Assembly (NCBI GenBank): GCA_945893045.1
Contig: CAMDEA010000065.1
Location: 1 to 41,861 of the forward strand
Length of the DNA: 41,861 bases
Source: Planctomyces sp. SH-PL62
GTDB lineage: Bacteria > Planctomycetota > Planctomycetia > Planctomycetales > Planctomycetaceae
Reading direction: 5' to 3'
Position numbers and translations under genes: made by a program. Each line of letters opens with the position of its first letter. The stretch's first letter is position 1. Shown here in pieces: positions 1 to 8,168 of this stretch. Under the pieces are notes generated by a model, which saw nothing but the letters and a program-made list of their open reading frames with translations, was not told the DNA's origin and ran no database searches.

Positions 1-120
1 AAACGCTCTGGTGCTCGTTGGAATCTCCGCAACGCCGAATCCGTCTCCGCCCTGACCAACCTCCGCGACAGCAATCAATGGCAACCCTATTGGTCAACTT
101 GCGACACCACAAAAACTTAA
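1..120 (+). CDS. C-terminal fragment of a probable transposase
   Basis: Frame 1 is open from the window edge to a TAA at 118-120 and gives 39 residues. It contains the segment SGARWNLRNAESVSALTNLR followed by a Trp-rich tail (QWQPYW). This resembles the C-terminal end of ISKra4-like transposases, where an SGMRW-type motif is followed by a helix and a short acidic or aromatic tail. The similarity is from memory of the family, not from a search. The catalytic part would lie upstream of the window, so it cannot be told whether the element is intact. No terminal inverted repeat is obvious between the stop codon and the next gene. Confidence 0.5.
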   Translation, partial: KRSGARWNLRNAESVSALTNLRDSNQWQPYWSTCDTTKT

Positions 121-284
121 CACCGCCAATATCTCTGGGCACACCCCCCCGGAGTCATCTCTCATAAGCGGCTTGAGTGACTTCTTCAAACACGGCTAGA
201 ATCCGCTCCCGTCCCAAATTGCGCCGCAAGCGATTCGGTCTATCGGCGTCGCCCGTCACCGCTCATCGAGGAGCCGTTTACATC

Positions 285-2051
285 GTGGTAGTCTTGGAAG
301 TGCTCAAAGGAATGACGCCGGGGCAAGTGATTCAGGTGCAGTCCGACCGCACGGTTTTCGGGCGGCATCCGCATTGCCAGTTGGTGCTCGATAACGCCGC
401 GGTCAGCCGCTACCACGCGCAGATTGTGGAAGTCCACGGCGATTACTTCATTGAAGATTTACGCAGCCGCAACGGCACTCACGTCAATGAGGAACTGATC
501 GAGGGCCGCCGGCAGCTCCAGGACAAGGATCTCATCCGCGTCTGCGACTTCACGTTTCGCTTCCTGCAAGCGGCTCCCAGCGACAGCAAGCTGCTGAAGC
601 CAGGTCAAGTGGTCGGCGACGATGGCATGATCGTTGGCCCCCAGTCCCTGCTCGACAGTGCGCATCGCAAAACCTTGGTGTCGGATGAAGAGGAGGAAGA
701 CATCGTCTCCGGAGCCATCACGGTGGAAGACGATGAGCGCTCTTCGATCATCAGCACGCTCGATGCCGGCAGTTCGTCGTCCGACTTGCGGCTGAGCGTT
801 AAGCCGGAAACCAAACTCAAAGCGATCCTGGAGATCAGCAAATCGCTATCGCGCGCGGCGAACCTCGAACAAGTGTTGGACAAGACGTTGGAGGGCCTGT
901 TCCGCATTTTCGCGCAGGCCGACGAAGGCTTCATCATGCTCCGCGACCAGGAGAAGAATAAGCTGGTCGTCAAAGCCACCAAGACACGCCGCAAGGCCGA
1001 AGGAGACGACCAAGTCCACGTCAGCATGACGATCGTGCGCAAGGCGCTCGACACCAGCGAGGGCATCCTGAGCGCGAACGCGCTGGAAGACGACCGCTTC
1101 AAAGCCAGCGAGAGCCTGTCGTCGTTGCGGATTCGCTCGATGATTTGCGCGCCGATGCTCTCCAAGGAACTGGGACCGCTGGGAGTCATTCAGATTACGA
1201 CCAATGATGTCGGCGCGCAGCTCCGGCACGAAGACTTGGATTTGCTGATCAGTGTCGCCATGCAAGTCGGTTTGGCGGTCGAGAACGCTTATCTCTATCA
1301 CCAGACGTCGCTGCAGCGCGATCTGGAGCGCGATCTGGAATTCGCCACGCAAGTGCAGCTCGGCTTTCTGCCGAAGTCGCGGCCCAAGCTGCCGGGCTAT
1401 GCGTTTTCGGATTACTACGAACCGGCACAGCGCGTCGGCGGCGATTACTTCGACTACATCCAGTTGCCGGACGGCCGGATGGCCGTGGCCCTGGCGGATG
1501 TGGCCGGAAAGGGCGTTCCCGCGGCGCTGTTGATGGCGCGGCTGTACTCGTCGGTGCGCTATCACCTGCTGAGTCACGCGGACTTGAACATGGCGATGGG
1601 GGGCTTGAACGCGGAGATTTCGGTCAGCGGTCTGGGACATCGCTTCATTACCTGCGTGCTGATGGTCATCGATCCCGCGACGAACCGACTGACGGTGGTC
1701 AACGCCGGACATTTGCCGCCACTGCGCCGCAGTACGGCCGGCGTCGTCGAAGCGATCGGGGCCTCCGAGTCCGGCTTGCCGCTCGGCATTCTGCCCAACC
1801 AGGAATTCCAGCAAACCGTGTTCGACTTGGCTCCAGGCGAATCCTGGCTCGTCTTCACGGACGGCGTGACCGAGGCGATGCGCATGCCCCAAGAAATCTA
1901 CGGTAACAAGCGGCTGATGAAATTCTTGGAGACCGGTCCGGCCAAAATCGACGCGCTAGTCAAAGCCGTCGTGGACGACGTCGAAGTCTATGTCGAAGGC
2001 CAAGCTCAGAGCGACGATATCTGCATGGTCGGCTTCCAGAGGTTGCCGTGA
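285..2051 (+). CDS. FHA-GAF-PP2C (SpoIIE/RsbU-type) protein phosphatase
   Basis: Cytoplasmic signalling phosphatase of about 588 residues from the chosen start. An N-terminal FHA domain (about residues 1-95; GRHP, SRYH and SRNGTHVN phosphothreonine-binding motifs) is followed by a low-complexity acidic linker, a GAF sensor domain (about 190-340) and a C-terminal PP2C domain with metal-binding motifs GGDYFD, ADVAGKGVPAALL, FTDGVTEA and SDD. This family dephosphorylates Ser/Thr-phosphorylated partners such as anti-sigma-factor antagonists; the FHA domain should dock it to a phosphoprotein. The GTG at 285 is chosen because a GAGGAG lies 11 nt upstream and the FHA fold starts directly there. An upstream GTG at 177 would add a 36-residue Arg-rich leader. 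The stop codon overlaps the start of the following helicase gene (GTGA), implying translational coupling. Function is secure at family level; the target is unknown. Confidence 0.88.
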   Translation: MVVLEVLKGMTPGQVIQVQSDRTVFGRHPHCQLVLDNAAVSRYHAQIVEVHGDYFIEDLRSRNGTHVNEELIEGRRQLQDKDLIRVCDFTFRFLQAAPSDSKLLKPGQVVGDDGMIVGPQSLLDSAHRKTLVSDEEEEDIVSGAITVEDDERSSIISTLDAGSSSSDLRLSVKPETKLKAILEISKSLSRAANLEQVLDKTLEGLFRIFAQADEGFIMLRDQEKNKLVVKATKTRRKAEGDDQVHVSMTIVRKALDTSEGILSANALEDDRFKASESLSSLRIRSMICAPMLSKELGPLGVIQITTNDVGAQLRHEDLDLLISVAMQVGLAVENAYLYHQTSLQRDLERDLEFATQVQLGFLPKSRPKLPGYAFSDYYEPAQRVGGDYFDYIQLPDGRMAVALADVAGKGVPAALLMARLYSSVRYHLLSHADLNMAMGGLNAEISVSGLGHRFITCVLMVIDPATNRLTVVNAGHLPPLRRSTAGVVEAIGASESGLPLGILPNQEFQQTVFDLAPGESWLVFTDGVTEAMRMPQEIYGNKRLMKFLETGPAKIDALVKAVVDDVEVYVEGQAQSDDICMVGFQRLP

Positions 2052-4126
2052 ACCTCGACGTCCGCTCGATTCTTGGCGACGGCGGCCATATCGCGAAGCG
2101 GCTGCCGACTTATGAATCCCGGCCGCAACAATTGGAGATGGCTCAGGCCGTCGAACGCGCGATCCGCACGCAGGCGCACTTGATCGTGGAAGCCGGCACC
2201 GGCGTCGGGAAAAGCTTCGCGTACCTCGTGCCGGCAATTCTGGCCATCGCCGAAGCTCAGTCCCGTGCCGAGGCGGAAGCCGATGCCGCGCGACGAGCGG
2301 CCGAGGATGACGACGATTGGGAACCGGACTCGGTTCCGTTCGGTGCGGCGAACGCGAAGAAGAAACGCCGCCGAGTTGTCATCTCGACGCACACGATCGC
2401 GCTCCAAGAGCAGATCTTCACGCGCGACATCCCGTTCTTGAAAGCAATCCTGCCGATCGAGTTCTCGACCGTGATGGTCAAAGGCCGCTCGAATTACATC
2501 AGCCTGCGGCGGATGAAGCTGGCGCTGGAACGCGGCCCAGTTCTGTTTGGCGATCCGCAAGAGTCCGAGCAGCTCAGCCAACTCGCCGAGTGGGCTCCCA
2601 AGACGACCGAGGGGAGCTTGCAAGACTTGTCGTTCCGGCCCGTCGGCCCCGTCTGGGACGAGGTCGTCAGCGACGGCGACAACTGCCTCGGCAAGAAGTG
2701 TCCGACGTTCGAGGAGTGCCACTATTTCCGAGCGCGCCGCCGCGTCTGGAACGCCGACGTGCTGGTGGTGAATCACGCGCTGTTCTTCTCCGACCTGGCC
2801 GTGCGCCGTGACGGCGGCAGCATCCTGCCCGACTACGACATCGCGGTGCTCGATGAAGCCCATACGGTCGAGTCGGTCGCGGGGGACCACATCGGGATGT
2901 CGCTCTCCAGCGGGCAGATCGGCTATCAACTCAACAAACTCTGGAACGACAAACAAATGAAGGGGCTGCTCGCACCGCGAGCGTTGTTGAAGTCGCAAAT
3001 GGCCGTGCATGAACTGCGGCATACATCCAACGAATTCTTCACCGAGCTGGAATACTTTCAATCGCAATTCAGCGGCAGCAATGGGCGGCTCCGCACGCCG
3101 CCGCAGATCGTCAACAACGTCTCGCCCAAACTCTTCGACTTGGCCAAGCAGCTCAAGGACTACTCCGCCAATCTCGCGAAAGAAGCGGACAAGCTCGAAT
3201 ACACCGCCGCGTCCACGCGCTGCACGCAACTCGGCATCAGTCTGCAAAGCTGGGTCAGACAAGAAGTCGAAGGCTCCGTCTATTGGACCGAACGCAGCGG
3301 CAACGAACGGACCGGCGGACGGTTCAAGAACACCAAGCTCGTCAGTTGCCCGATTGATGTCGGGCCGATCCTGCGCGACGAACTCTTCGCCAAAGTGCCC
3401 ACGGTGATCCTCACGAGCGCGACCCTTTCGACCGGCCGCGAGAATTTTGAATATGCCAAAGCACGCATTGGTCTGACAAAATCGCTGGAGAAGAAACTCG
3501 GCAGTCCGTTCGATTACCGTCGGCAAGCAAAGCTGATCCTGCACGGCCGCATGCCCGACCCCAACGAACAGGCCGCCGCGTTCGAGACGGAACTCTGTGA
3601 AAAAATCAAATTCCACGTCACCGCCACGGCCGGCCGAGCCTTCGTGCTCTTCACCAGCTACAAGCTGCTGCAAGCCTGCGCGAACCGGCTGACTCCGTGG
3701 TTCGCATCGCAGAACTACACGCTGCTCTGCCAGGGAGCCGGCCTGCAACGCACGATGCTGCTCGATCGGTTTCGCGCCGATCCGCGTGCCGTCCTCTTCG
3801 GAGCCGACAGCTTCTGGCAGGGAGTCGATGTCCCCGGCGACGCTTTGCAAAACGTGATCATCACCAAGCTGCCGTTCGCCGTTCCCGACCAGCCGCTGCA
3901 AGAGGCACGCATGGAGGCGATCGAAGCTCGCGGAGGCAAACCGTTCTTCGAGTACTCGCTCCCCGAAGCGATCATCAAATTGAAACAAGGCTTCGGCCGC
4001 CTGATCCGCAGCAGCACCGATACCGGCCAAGTCGTGATCCTCGATCCCCGCATCCGCACGAAACGCTACGGCCAACAATTCATTGACAGCCTGCCGGACT
4101 GCCAGGTCATCATTGACCCCGTGTGA
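2048..4126 (+). CDS. DinG/YoaA-type superfamily 2 (XPD-like) DNA helicase
   Basis: ATP-dependent 5'-3' DNA helicase of the XPD/DinG class, 692 residues. Walker A is EAGTGVGKS (about 48-56) and the DEAH box lies at 269-272. The C-terminal motif VI region contains QGFGRLIRS, followed by VVILDPRI. The iron-sulfur region keeps three cysteines (C213, C218, C224, in an NCLGKKCPTFEECHYF-like block followed by VVNHALFF), but the position of the first ligand in E. coli DinG (KGRxNYxC) is Ser152 here. The GTG start overlaps the stop codon of the upstream FHA-phosphatase by 4 nt. The family resolves R-loops, G-quadruplexes and replication blocks. A 707-codon open frame on the opposite strand is a codon-usage shadow. 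Confidence 0.92.
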   Translation: MNLDVRSILGDGGHIAKRLPTYESRPQQLEMAQAVERAIRTQAHLIVEAGTGVGKSFAYLVPAILAIAEAQSRAEAEADAARRAAEDDDDWEPDSVPFGAANAKKKRRRVVISTHTIALQEQIFTRDIPFLKAILPIEFSTVMVKGRSNYISLRRMKLALERGPVLFGDPQESEQLSQLAEWAPKTTEGSLQDLSFRPVGPVWDEVVSDGDNCLGKKCPTFEECHYFRARRRVWNADVLVVNHALFFSDLAVRRDGGSILPDYDIAVLDEAHTVESVAGDHIGMSLSSGQIGYQLNKLWNDKQMKGLLAPRALLKSQMAVHELRHTSNEFFTELEYFQSQFSGSNGRLRTPPQIVNNVSPKLFDLAKQLKDYSANLAKEADKLEYTAASTRCTQLGISLQSWVRQEVEGSVYWTERSGNERTGGRFKNTKLVSCPIDVGPILRDELFAKVPTVILTSATLSTGRENFEYAKARIGLTKSLEKKLGSPFDYRRQAKLILHGRMPDPNEQAAAFETELCEKIKFHVTATAGRAFVLFTSYKLLQACANRLTPWFASQNYTLLCQGAGLQRTMLLDRFRADPRAVLFGADSFWQGVDVPGDALQNVIITKLPFAVPDQPLQEARMEAIEARGGKPFFEYSLPEAIIKLKQGFGRLIRSSTDTGQVVILDPRIRTKRYGQQFIDSLPDCQVIIDPV

Positions 4127-4160
4127 CACTGTTTCCGCCGTATTGACGGACTTGAAAATC

Positions 4161-4244
4161 AGGATTGCAGAATAAGGATTGCAGATTGAGAAAGTTCAAC
4201 GGCATGACCCCTTCTGCCTTCGGCAATCCTTATTCTGCAATCCT
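4161..4244. repeat. Intergenic inverted repeat A (helicase/rdgB gap)
   Basis: Perfect 22-bp arms at 4161-4182 and 4223-4244 around a 40-nt centre. Each arm is itself a repeat, with the octamer AGGATTGC present twice. It sits between two genes on the same strand, 34 nt after the helicase stop and 31 nt before the rdgB start. It could form a strong hairpin, but no clear U-tract follows. Confidence 0.85.
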
Positions 4245-4275
4245 TATTTCATTCTCTCTTCACCATCAAACTTAA

Positions 4276-4914
4276 ATGACCGCTTCAGCGTCCACGCCCA
4301 TGAACACTCGCCCCACTCTGATCGTCGCCAGCCGCAACGCCAAGAAGCGTCGCGAAATCGAAGAACTGCTCGCACCGCACAACATCGAAGTGCTCAGCGT
4401 CACCGACTTCCCCGATGTGCCTGAGGTCATCGAAGACGGCAAGACCTTCGCCGACAACGCCGCCAAGAAGGCGACACAAACTGCTCGGCATCTCAACCGC
4501 TGGGTGCTCGGTGAGGACAGCGGCCTGATGGTCGATGCCTTGAACGGCGCGCCCGGTGTCTACTCCGCACGCTTCAGCGGTGAAGGGGCAACCGATGAGA
4601 AGAACAACCTCAAACTCATGGCCGAACTCGCTGACGTTCCGGAGGAACGCCGTGGCGCTCAGTATCTCAGCCACGCGGCGATCTCTGATCCAACAGGCAC
4701 GATCCGGCTGACGGTCGAGGCGACTTGCCGAGGCCGCATCCTCCGCGAACCGCACGGCTCGAACGGATTCGGCTACGACCCGTACTTTCTGATTCCAGAG
4801 TACCACCTCACGTTCGGCGAACTCAGCTCGACCGTGAAGCAACACCTCAGCCACCGCGCCCGGGCCTTCGAGCGGCTCATCATTCCGCTCGTCCGGCTGC
4901 TGACCGGGGAATGA
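4276..4914 (+). CDS. rdgB: XTP/dITP pyrophosphatase (RdgB/HAM1 family)
   Basis: Hydrolyses non-canonical purine nucleoside triphosphates (ITP, dITP, XTP) to the monophosphate and pyrophosphate, cleaning the nucleotide pool. The 212-residue protein shows the family hallmarks: N-terminal SRNAKKRREIEELL substrate/metal loop, the GEDSGLMVDALNGAPGVYSA block with the catalytic Asp, and the C-terminal GSNGFGYDPYF and LSHRARA motifs. The length is typical (about 200). The ATG at 4276 is used; the ATG at 4300 (MNTRPTLIV) would fit the family N-terminus equally well, and neither has a clear ribosome binding site. The gene converges with the downstream regulator, leaving only one base between the two stop codons. 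Confidence 0.93.
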   Translation: MTASASTPMNTRPTLIVASRNAKKRREIEELLAPHNIEVLSVTDFPDVPEVIEDGKTFADNAAKKATQTARHLNRWVLGEDSGLMVDALNGAPGVYSARFSGEGATDEKNNLKLMAELADVPEERRGAQYLSHAAISDPTGTIRLTVEATCRGRILREPHGSNGFGYDPYFLIPEYHLTFGELSSTVKQHLSHRARAFERLIIPLVRLLTGE

Positions 4915-4915
4915 G

Positions 4916-6373
4916 TCATTCGTCGTCGTTCATTCCCAGTGTCGCGATGCGGCGCAGCAGCGACTGCCGGTTGATATGAAGCAACTTCGCGGCCAGTGTT
5001 TTGTTCCGCTTGGTTTTTTTCAGAGCGCGACGAATCAGATCGCGCTCGATCCCGGCCAGATGCTCTTCCAGCGGCGGGATCGGCGGTTCGTCGAGCACGC
5101 GTTGCGGTGGGCCGATCGACTGCGCTTCCAAGCCCGCGCGGAAACGCAGCGGCAAGTCTTCCAAACCAATGACTGGCGCGGTGCAGCGCTCGCGAGTTTC
5201 CTGCACGACCAGCGACAGCTCATCGAGATTCCCCGGCCAGGCGTACTCACGCAATTGCGGCCAGACGGCATCCGCGAAGCTACCAATCTGCCGATCGGCT
5301 CCGCGATTCGAGGATTCGAGAAACGCTTGAGCCAGCAGGAACAGGTCGTCGCCCCGTTCCTGTAACGTCGGTACTGCGATCGTCAGCGTCGTCAGCAGCA
5401 GACAGAAATCGGGCAACAACCGTTCGTCCTCCACGGCGTCAGGCAAGTGTTCGGTGCTCGAAGAAATCAATCGCGGCAACGGCATTCGACGAGTCACATT
5501 GGCTCCCTCCGCCTGATACTCCGTCAGCAGTCGTTCTTGGACATCGCGCGGCAACTGTTCGACATCGATCAAGAACAACGTGCGCGGCCACAAAGCTCCA
5601 ACCGGCACGTCGTCCGCCTCCGGGTGCAGCAACCGCTTGAGAGTTTGCAGCAGCGAGAACGGCGACTGCCGGCAATCGAGCGGCACGAACGAACCGACAG
5701 GCGATTCCCCCTCCTGATGAATCGCCCGTGCGAGATGTTCCTTGCCGACGCCGCGCGGTCCGACGAAATGCACTGGCACCCGCGAAGCTCGCGCGAGACC
5801 GACTTGTTCGAGCACACGTCGCATCAGAGGACTCTGTGCGACCACCGTCTTCAAGCCATAGCGTTGCCGAAGCGACCACCTCAATGCCGACAACTCCGCG
5901 TGATAACGCAGCGACAACGATTGTGGCTGGTCCGTTGGAGGAACCGGCAACGGTGAGATCAATCCCAGCACGCTCGTCACATGGTCGTAACCGTCTCGAA
6001 TCGGAATGAACCGCACCAGCTTCGCGGCATGTCCTCCCGTCTTATTTGGCACGAACACCGGCACGTCGAGCTCGCGCCCCGCCAACGCTTCCGGTGGAGG
6101 ACATAAGGCGGTGATCAGCGCTCGCAGCGACTGCGGCTCCGCGTCGGACCGGAACTCGACCACTTCGCCCACGACCTCATCCGCCGTCCAGCCGGTGAGT
6201 TGCTCGCAGCCGGAATTGAAAAACAGCACGCGCCGCGAAACGGAGACCAGGAACACCGGCGTCGTGGCCGACTTCAGCCACGTCTCCAGCCGAGTTTTCT
6301 TCTTTCCGGTGCGTTCGCGCATCGGCGAGTCCCAAGGAGCCAGTAAATCATACGGATCTTTGCGGAGTCTCAT
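4916..6373 (-). CDS. PAS-AAA-Fis transcriptional regulator with degenerate sigma-54/ATPase motifs
   Basis: Regulator of 485 residues laid out like a bacterial enhancer-binding protein: PAS domain (about 30-140; FFNSGCEQLTGWTADEVVG), AAA+ region (about 175-410), and a C-terminal Fis-type helix-turn-helix (about 440-480; NKTLAAKLLHINRQSLLRR). The AAA+ part is eroded. Walker A survives as GPRGVGKE (205-212), but the GAFTGA loop that contacts sigma-54 is absent and Walker B reads TLFLIDVEQL instead of the usual LDE. WPGNLDEL remains in the sensor II region. It probably binds DNA and senses a ligand through PAS without sigma-54-dependent activation; this is inference. ATG at 6373 is chosen because the longer frame starts with a TTG at 6409 inside an inverted repeat. 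Confidence 0.8.
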   Translation of the reverse strand: MRLRKDPYDLLAPWDSPMRERTGKKKTRLETWLKSATTPVFLVSVSRRVLFFNSGCEQLTGWTADEVVGEVVEFRSDAEPQSLRALITALCPPPEALAGRELDVPVFVPNKTGGHAAKLVRFIPIRDGYDHVTSVLGLISPLPVPPTDQPQSLSLRYHAELSALRWSLRQRYGLKTVVAQSPLMRRVLEQVGLARASRVPVHFVGPRGVGKEHLARAIHQEGESPVGSFVPLDCRQSPFSLLQTLKRLLHPEADDVPVGALWPRTLFLIDVEQLPRDVQERLLTEYQAEGANVTRRMPLPRLISSSTEHLPDAVEDERLLPDFCLLLTTLTIAVPTLQERGDDLFLLAQAFLESSNRGADRQIGSFADAVWPQLREYAWPGNLDELSLVVQETRERCTAPVIGLEDLPLRFRAGLEAQSIGPPQRVLDEPPIPPLEEHLAGIERDLIRRALKKTKRNKTLAAKLLHINRQSLLRRIATLGMNDDE

Positions 6374-6392
6374 CCCGCGAGAGGCGCTATTA

Positions 6393-6490
6393 AAGGGTTG
6401 TGCGTTCAAAATTCAAAATTGGCGGAGAAGGTGTTTGGCGTCGTCGCCAAGCTGTGGCCGCCAATTTTGAATTTTGAACGCGCGACCCTT
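6393..6490. repeat. Inverted repeat B (GTTCAAAATTCAAAATTGG family)
   Basis: Arms 6393-6425 and 6458-6490 are 33 bp with two mismatches around a 32-nt centre. The same arm core recurs in the repeat at 9264-9357. It lies between divergently transcribed genes: the PAS/AAA regulator to the left and the coiled-coil membrane protein to the right. Confidence 0.9.
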
Positions 6491-6525
6491 CACCCGAAAT
6501 GACTCGCACAGACGGGACTGTGGGA

Positions 6526-6531
6526 TAGAAT
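6526..6531 (+). promoter_or_regulatory. Possible -10 element (TAGAAT)
   Basis: TAGAAT lies 31 nt before the ATG at 6563, and no convincing -35 hexamer is found 16-18 nt upstream. The same hexamer occurs ahead of the DUF1501 gene at 34146-34151. A GGAGG ribosome binding site at 6553-6557 supports the start codon. Confidence 0.25.
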
Positions 6532-6562
6532 CTCGCCCGACCTTTTCCGACCGGAGGCTGTC

Positions 6563-7627
6563 ATGCCGGAATTTGATCGTTGGGTGAGACGGTACGTGCG
6601 GCGCATCAGCGTCGGCGAATTTCTGCGTGACGCGGCCGAGTGGCTGGCGGGATTTTGTTTCGTCTTCGGCGCGGCGGTGCTGGCGGTGAAACTGCGCTGG
6701 CCGCAACTGTGGCCGCAGGTGTTGTGGATCGTCGCGGCGAGCTTGCCGGTGACGGTCGTGGCCTGGTGGTTGTCACGTCGGCGACGGTTCAGCCGGCAAG
6801 ACGCGGTCGCGATGCTCGATCAGAAGTTGGAAGCGGGCGGACTGCTGATGACGCTCAGCGAGTTGCCCGGCGCGGCTTGGAAGGCGCGTCTGCCGCAGCT
6901 TGAATCGCTGTGGCGGCGAGCATTGCCGACGTTCCGCCCCGTGCGATTCGCGAAGGTCGTGATCCTGCCGATCGTCTTCGCGGTGGCGACCTGCTTCGTC
7001 CCGCTCCGCGATGTCAACGAACCGGTGGCGAAGGGGGCGGTCGCTCAGCAGGCGATGCAGCGGTTGGAAGAGTTGATGCAGCAGCTTGAAGAGGCCGACG
7101 TCATCAAGCCCGAAGAAAAGGAAAGCGAGCAACTCAAGGAAGAGATGCAGAAGCTGTCGCAGGAAACCAAAGAACGGCCGCTGACTCACGAAAAGTGGGA
7201 GACGGTCGATGCTCTGCAAGAACGGCTGAAGGCGAAGCTCGAACATCAGGCGAACCTGATGTCGCAAGCGGCGGATTCGCTGGCCGCGCTCAGCGAGGCG
7301 CTCGATCAACTGGGCAAGACCGGCGAGACGAAACTTTCCGACGAGCAGATGCAACAGTTGGAGAATGAAGTCGCGAAAGCGATGCAGGAACTCGCCAAGA
7401 GCGGCGCGCTCGGCAAGCTGTCTCCCGCGTTGCAGCAGAAGCTCGGACAGATGGCGAAGTCGGGGCAGTTCCAATTACCCAAGGACGCGGCCGAACGAGA
7501 CGCGCTCGCGGAAGAGTTGCAGAAGTTTCTCGATCAAGAAGCTCAGAAGCTGTCCGAGTTGCGCGCCCAGTGCGAAAAGTGCAACAACCCGGACTGCGAA
7601 GAATGTAAGAAGCCGGGCGGCACCTGA
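6563..7627 (+). CDS. Coiled-coil membrane protein of the MoxR locus, ended by an in-frame TGA
   Basis: Membrane protein of 354 residues with hydrophobic segments at about 29-44, 53-70 and 131-147, then a long Glu/Lys/Gln-rich coiled coil (about 165-335) and a four-cysteine cluster (C337, C340, C345, C348) just before the stop. The ATG has a GGAGG 5 nt upstream. After TGA 7625-7627 the same frame stays open to 7996 and encodes Gly/Arg-rich and family-like sequence (RGRGDADLEFGD-type). The natural product is therefore probably 477 residues, interrupted here by nonsense, a sequence error or recoding. I recall similar long proteins beside MoxR genes in planctomycetes, but their function is not established. 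The cysteine cluster could bind metal. It leads the co-directional MoxR run. Confidence 0.75.
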   Translation: MPEFDRWVRRYVRRISVGEFLRDAAEWLAGFCFVFGAAVLAVKLRWPQLWPQVLWIVAASLPVTVVAWWLSRRRRFSRQDAVAMLDQKLEAGGLLMTLSELPGAAWKARLPQLESLWRRALPTFRPVRFAKVVILPIVFAVATCFVPLRDVNEPVAKGAVAQQAMQRLEELMQQLEEADVIKPEEKESEQLKEEMQKLSQETKERPLTHEKWETVDALQERLKAKLEHQANLMSQAADSLAALSEALDQLGKTGETKLSDEQMQQLENEVAKAMQELAKSGALGKLSPALQQKLGQMAKSGQFQLPKDAAERDALAEELQKFLDQEAQKLSELRAQCEKCNNPDCEECKKPGGT

Positions 7628-7643
7628 CTGGCCACTGGCAAAC

Positions 7644-7657
7644 GTCCCGGTCGGGAC
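7644..7657 (+). promoter_or_regulatory. Small hairpin downstream of the in-frame TGA (SECIS-like geometry)
   Basis: GTCCC-GGTC-GGGAC forms a 5-bp stem with a 4-nt GG-leading loop. The loop starts 22 nt after the TGA at 7625-7627, within the 16-37 nt spacing and the guanine-in-loop requirement commonly used for bacterial SECIS models. A lower CTGG/CCAG pairing (7635-7638 with 7667-7670) is possible. A hairpin this small arises easily by chance in G+C-rich coding sequence. Confidence 0.25.
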
Positions 7658-7681
7658 AGCAATCGCCCAGGCAGAGGTGGC

Positions 7682-7996
7682 GTGACTGAGGGACGCGGCG
7701 ATGCGGACCTCGAATTCGGAGACATGTCGGACGGGAAGGGAACGAAGTTCAAAGAGTCGGTGTTGCCGCCGGGCTATCTCGACAAACCGCGCGACGAGAT
7801 TCTGTCGATCACCGGCACGGCTCCGAAGGTTGATCCGTCCGCACCGGCTCCACGCAACGCGGCCCGGCCGAACGAAGCCGCCTCCGGCAACGAAGCTTGG
7901 AATCGCAGCGTCCGTCCGCGGCACCGCAATGCGGTGAAGAGTTATTTTTCGGAAACGAATTCAGAGAAGAAACCGAGCAGCGAAACTGCCAAGTAA
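7682..7996 (+). CDS. Downstream part of the split coiled-coil membrane protein
   Basis: This 104-codon frame is in phase with the preceding gene and separated from it only by the TGA at 7625-7627, with no other stop between. It carries GRGDADLEFGDMSDG, KFKESVLPPGYLDKPRDEIL and a WNRSVRPRHRNAVKSYFSE-type C-terminus, which I take to be the conserved C-terminal domain of the same family. A GTG at 7682 could permit independent initiation, but no good ribosome binding site is seen. I read it as the C-terminal third of one protein rather than a separate gene; it may be expressed only by readthrough or be silent. Confidence 0.6.
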   Translation: MTEGRGDADLEFGDMSDGKGTKFKESVLPPGYLDKPRDEILSITGTAPKVDPSAPAPRNAARPNEAASGNEAWNRSVRPRHRNAVKSYFSETNSEKKPSSETAK

Positions 7997-8019
7997 CTGC
8001 GTTCCAGAAAACTGGTTTT

Positions 8020-8085
8020 ATTCGCGCTCCATTTAATTCGCGCGGCCACGAATTCTTTTCCGCGCGAATTAAGTGGAACGCGAAT
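8020..8085. repeat. Inverted repeat D (ATTCGCGC...ATTCGCGCGG family)
   Basis: Arms 8020-8045 and 8060-8085 are 26 bp with two mismatches and a 14-nt centre. A related, perfect 28-bp version lies at 23600-23668. It fills most of the gap between the split coiled-coil gene and the MoxR gene. Confidence 0.85.
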
Positions 8086-8168
8086 GAATCACAAACCTGA
8101 CTCATCCGCAATGACTTTTGTTGCTCAAAGAGCTGAGTCGTCTGCCAACAGAGAAACACACATAGCTC

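Noticed and set aside
2006..4129. 707-codon open frame on the minus strand
   Set aside because: It mirrors the helicase gene, which has clear motifs; such shadows are common in G+C-rich codon usage. The same holds for antisense frames at 8379-9179, 26150-27343 and 28115-29635.
7625..7627. UGA read as Trp throughout the genome (code 4)
   Set aside because: Other genes here, such as the FHA-phosphatase (2049-2051) and the helicase (4124-4126), end at TGA at sensible family lengths.
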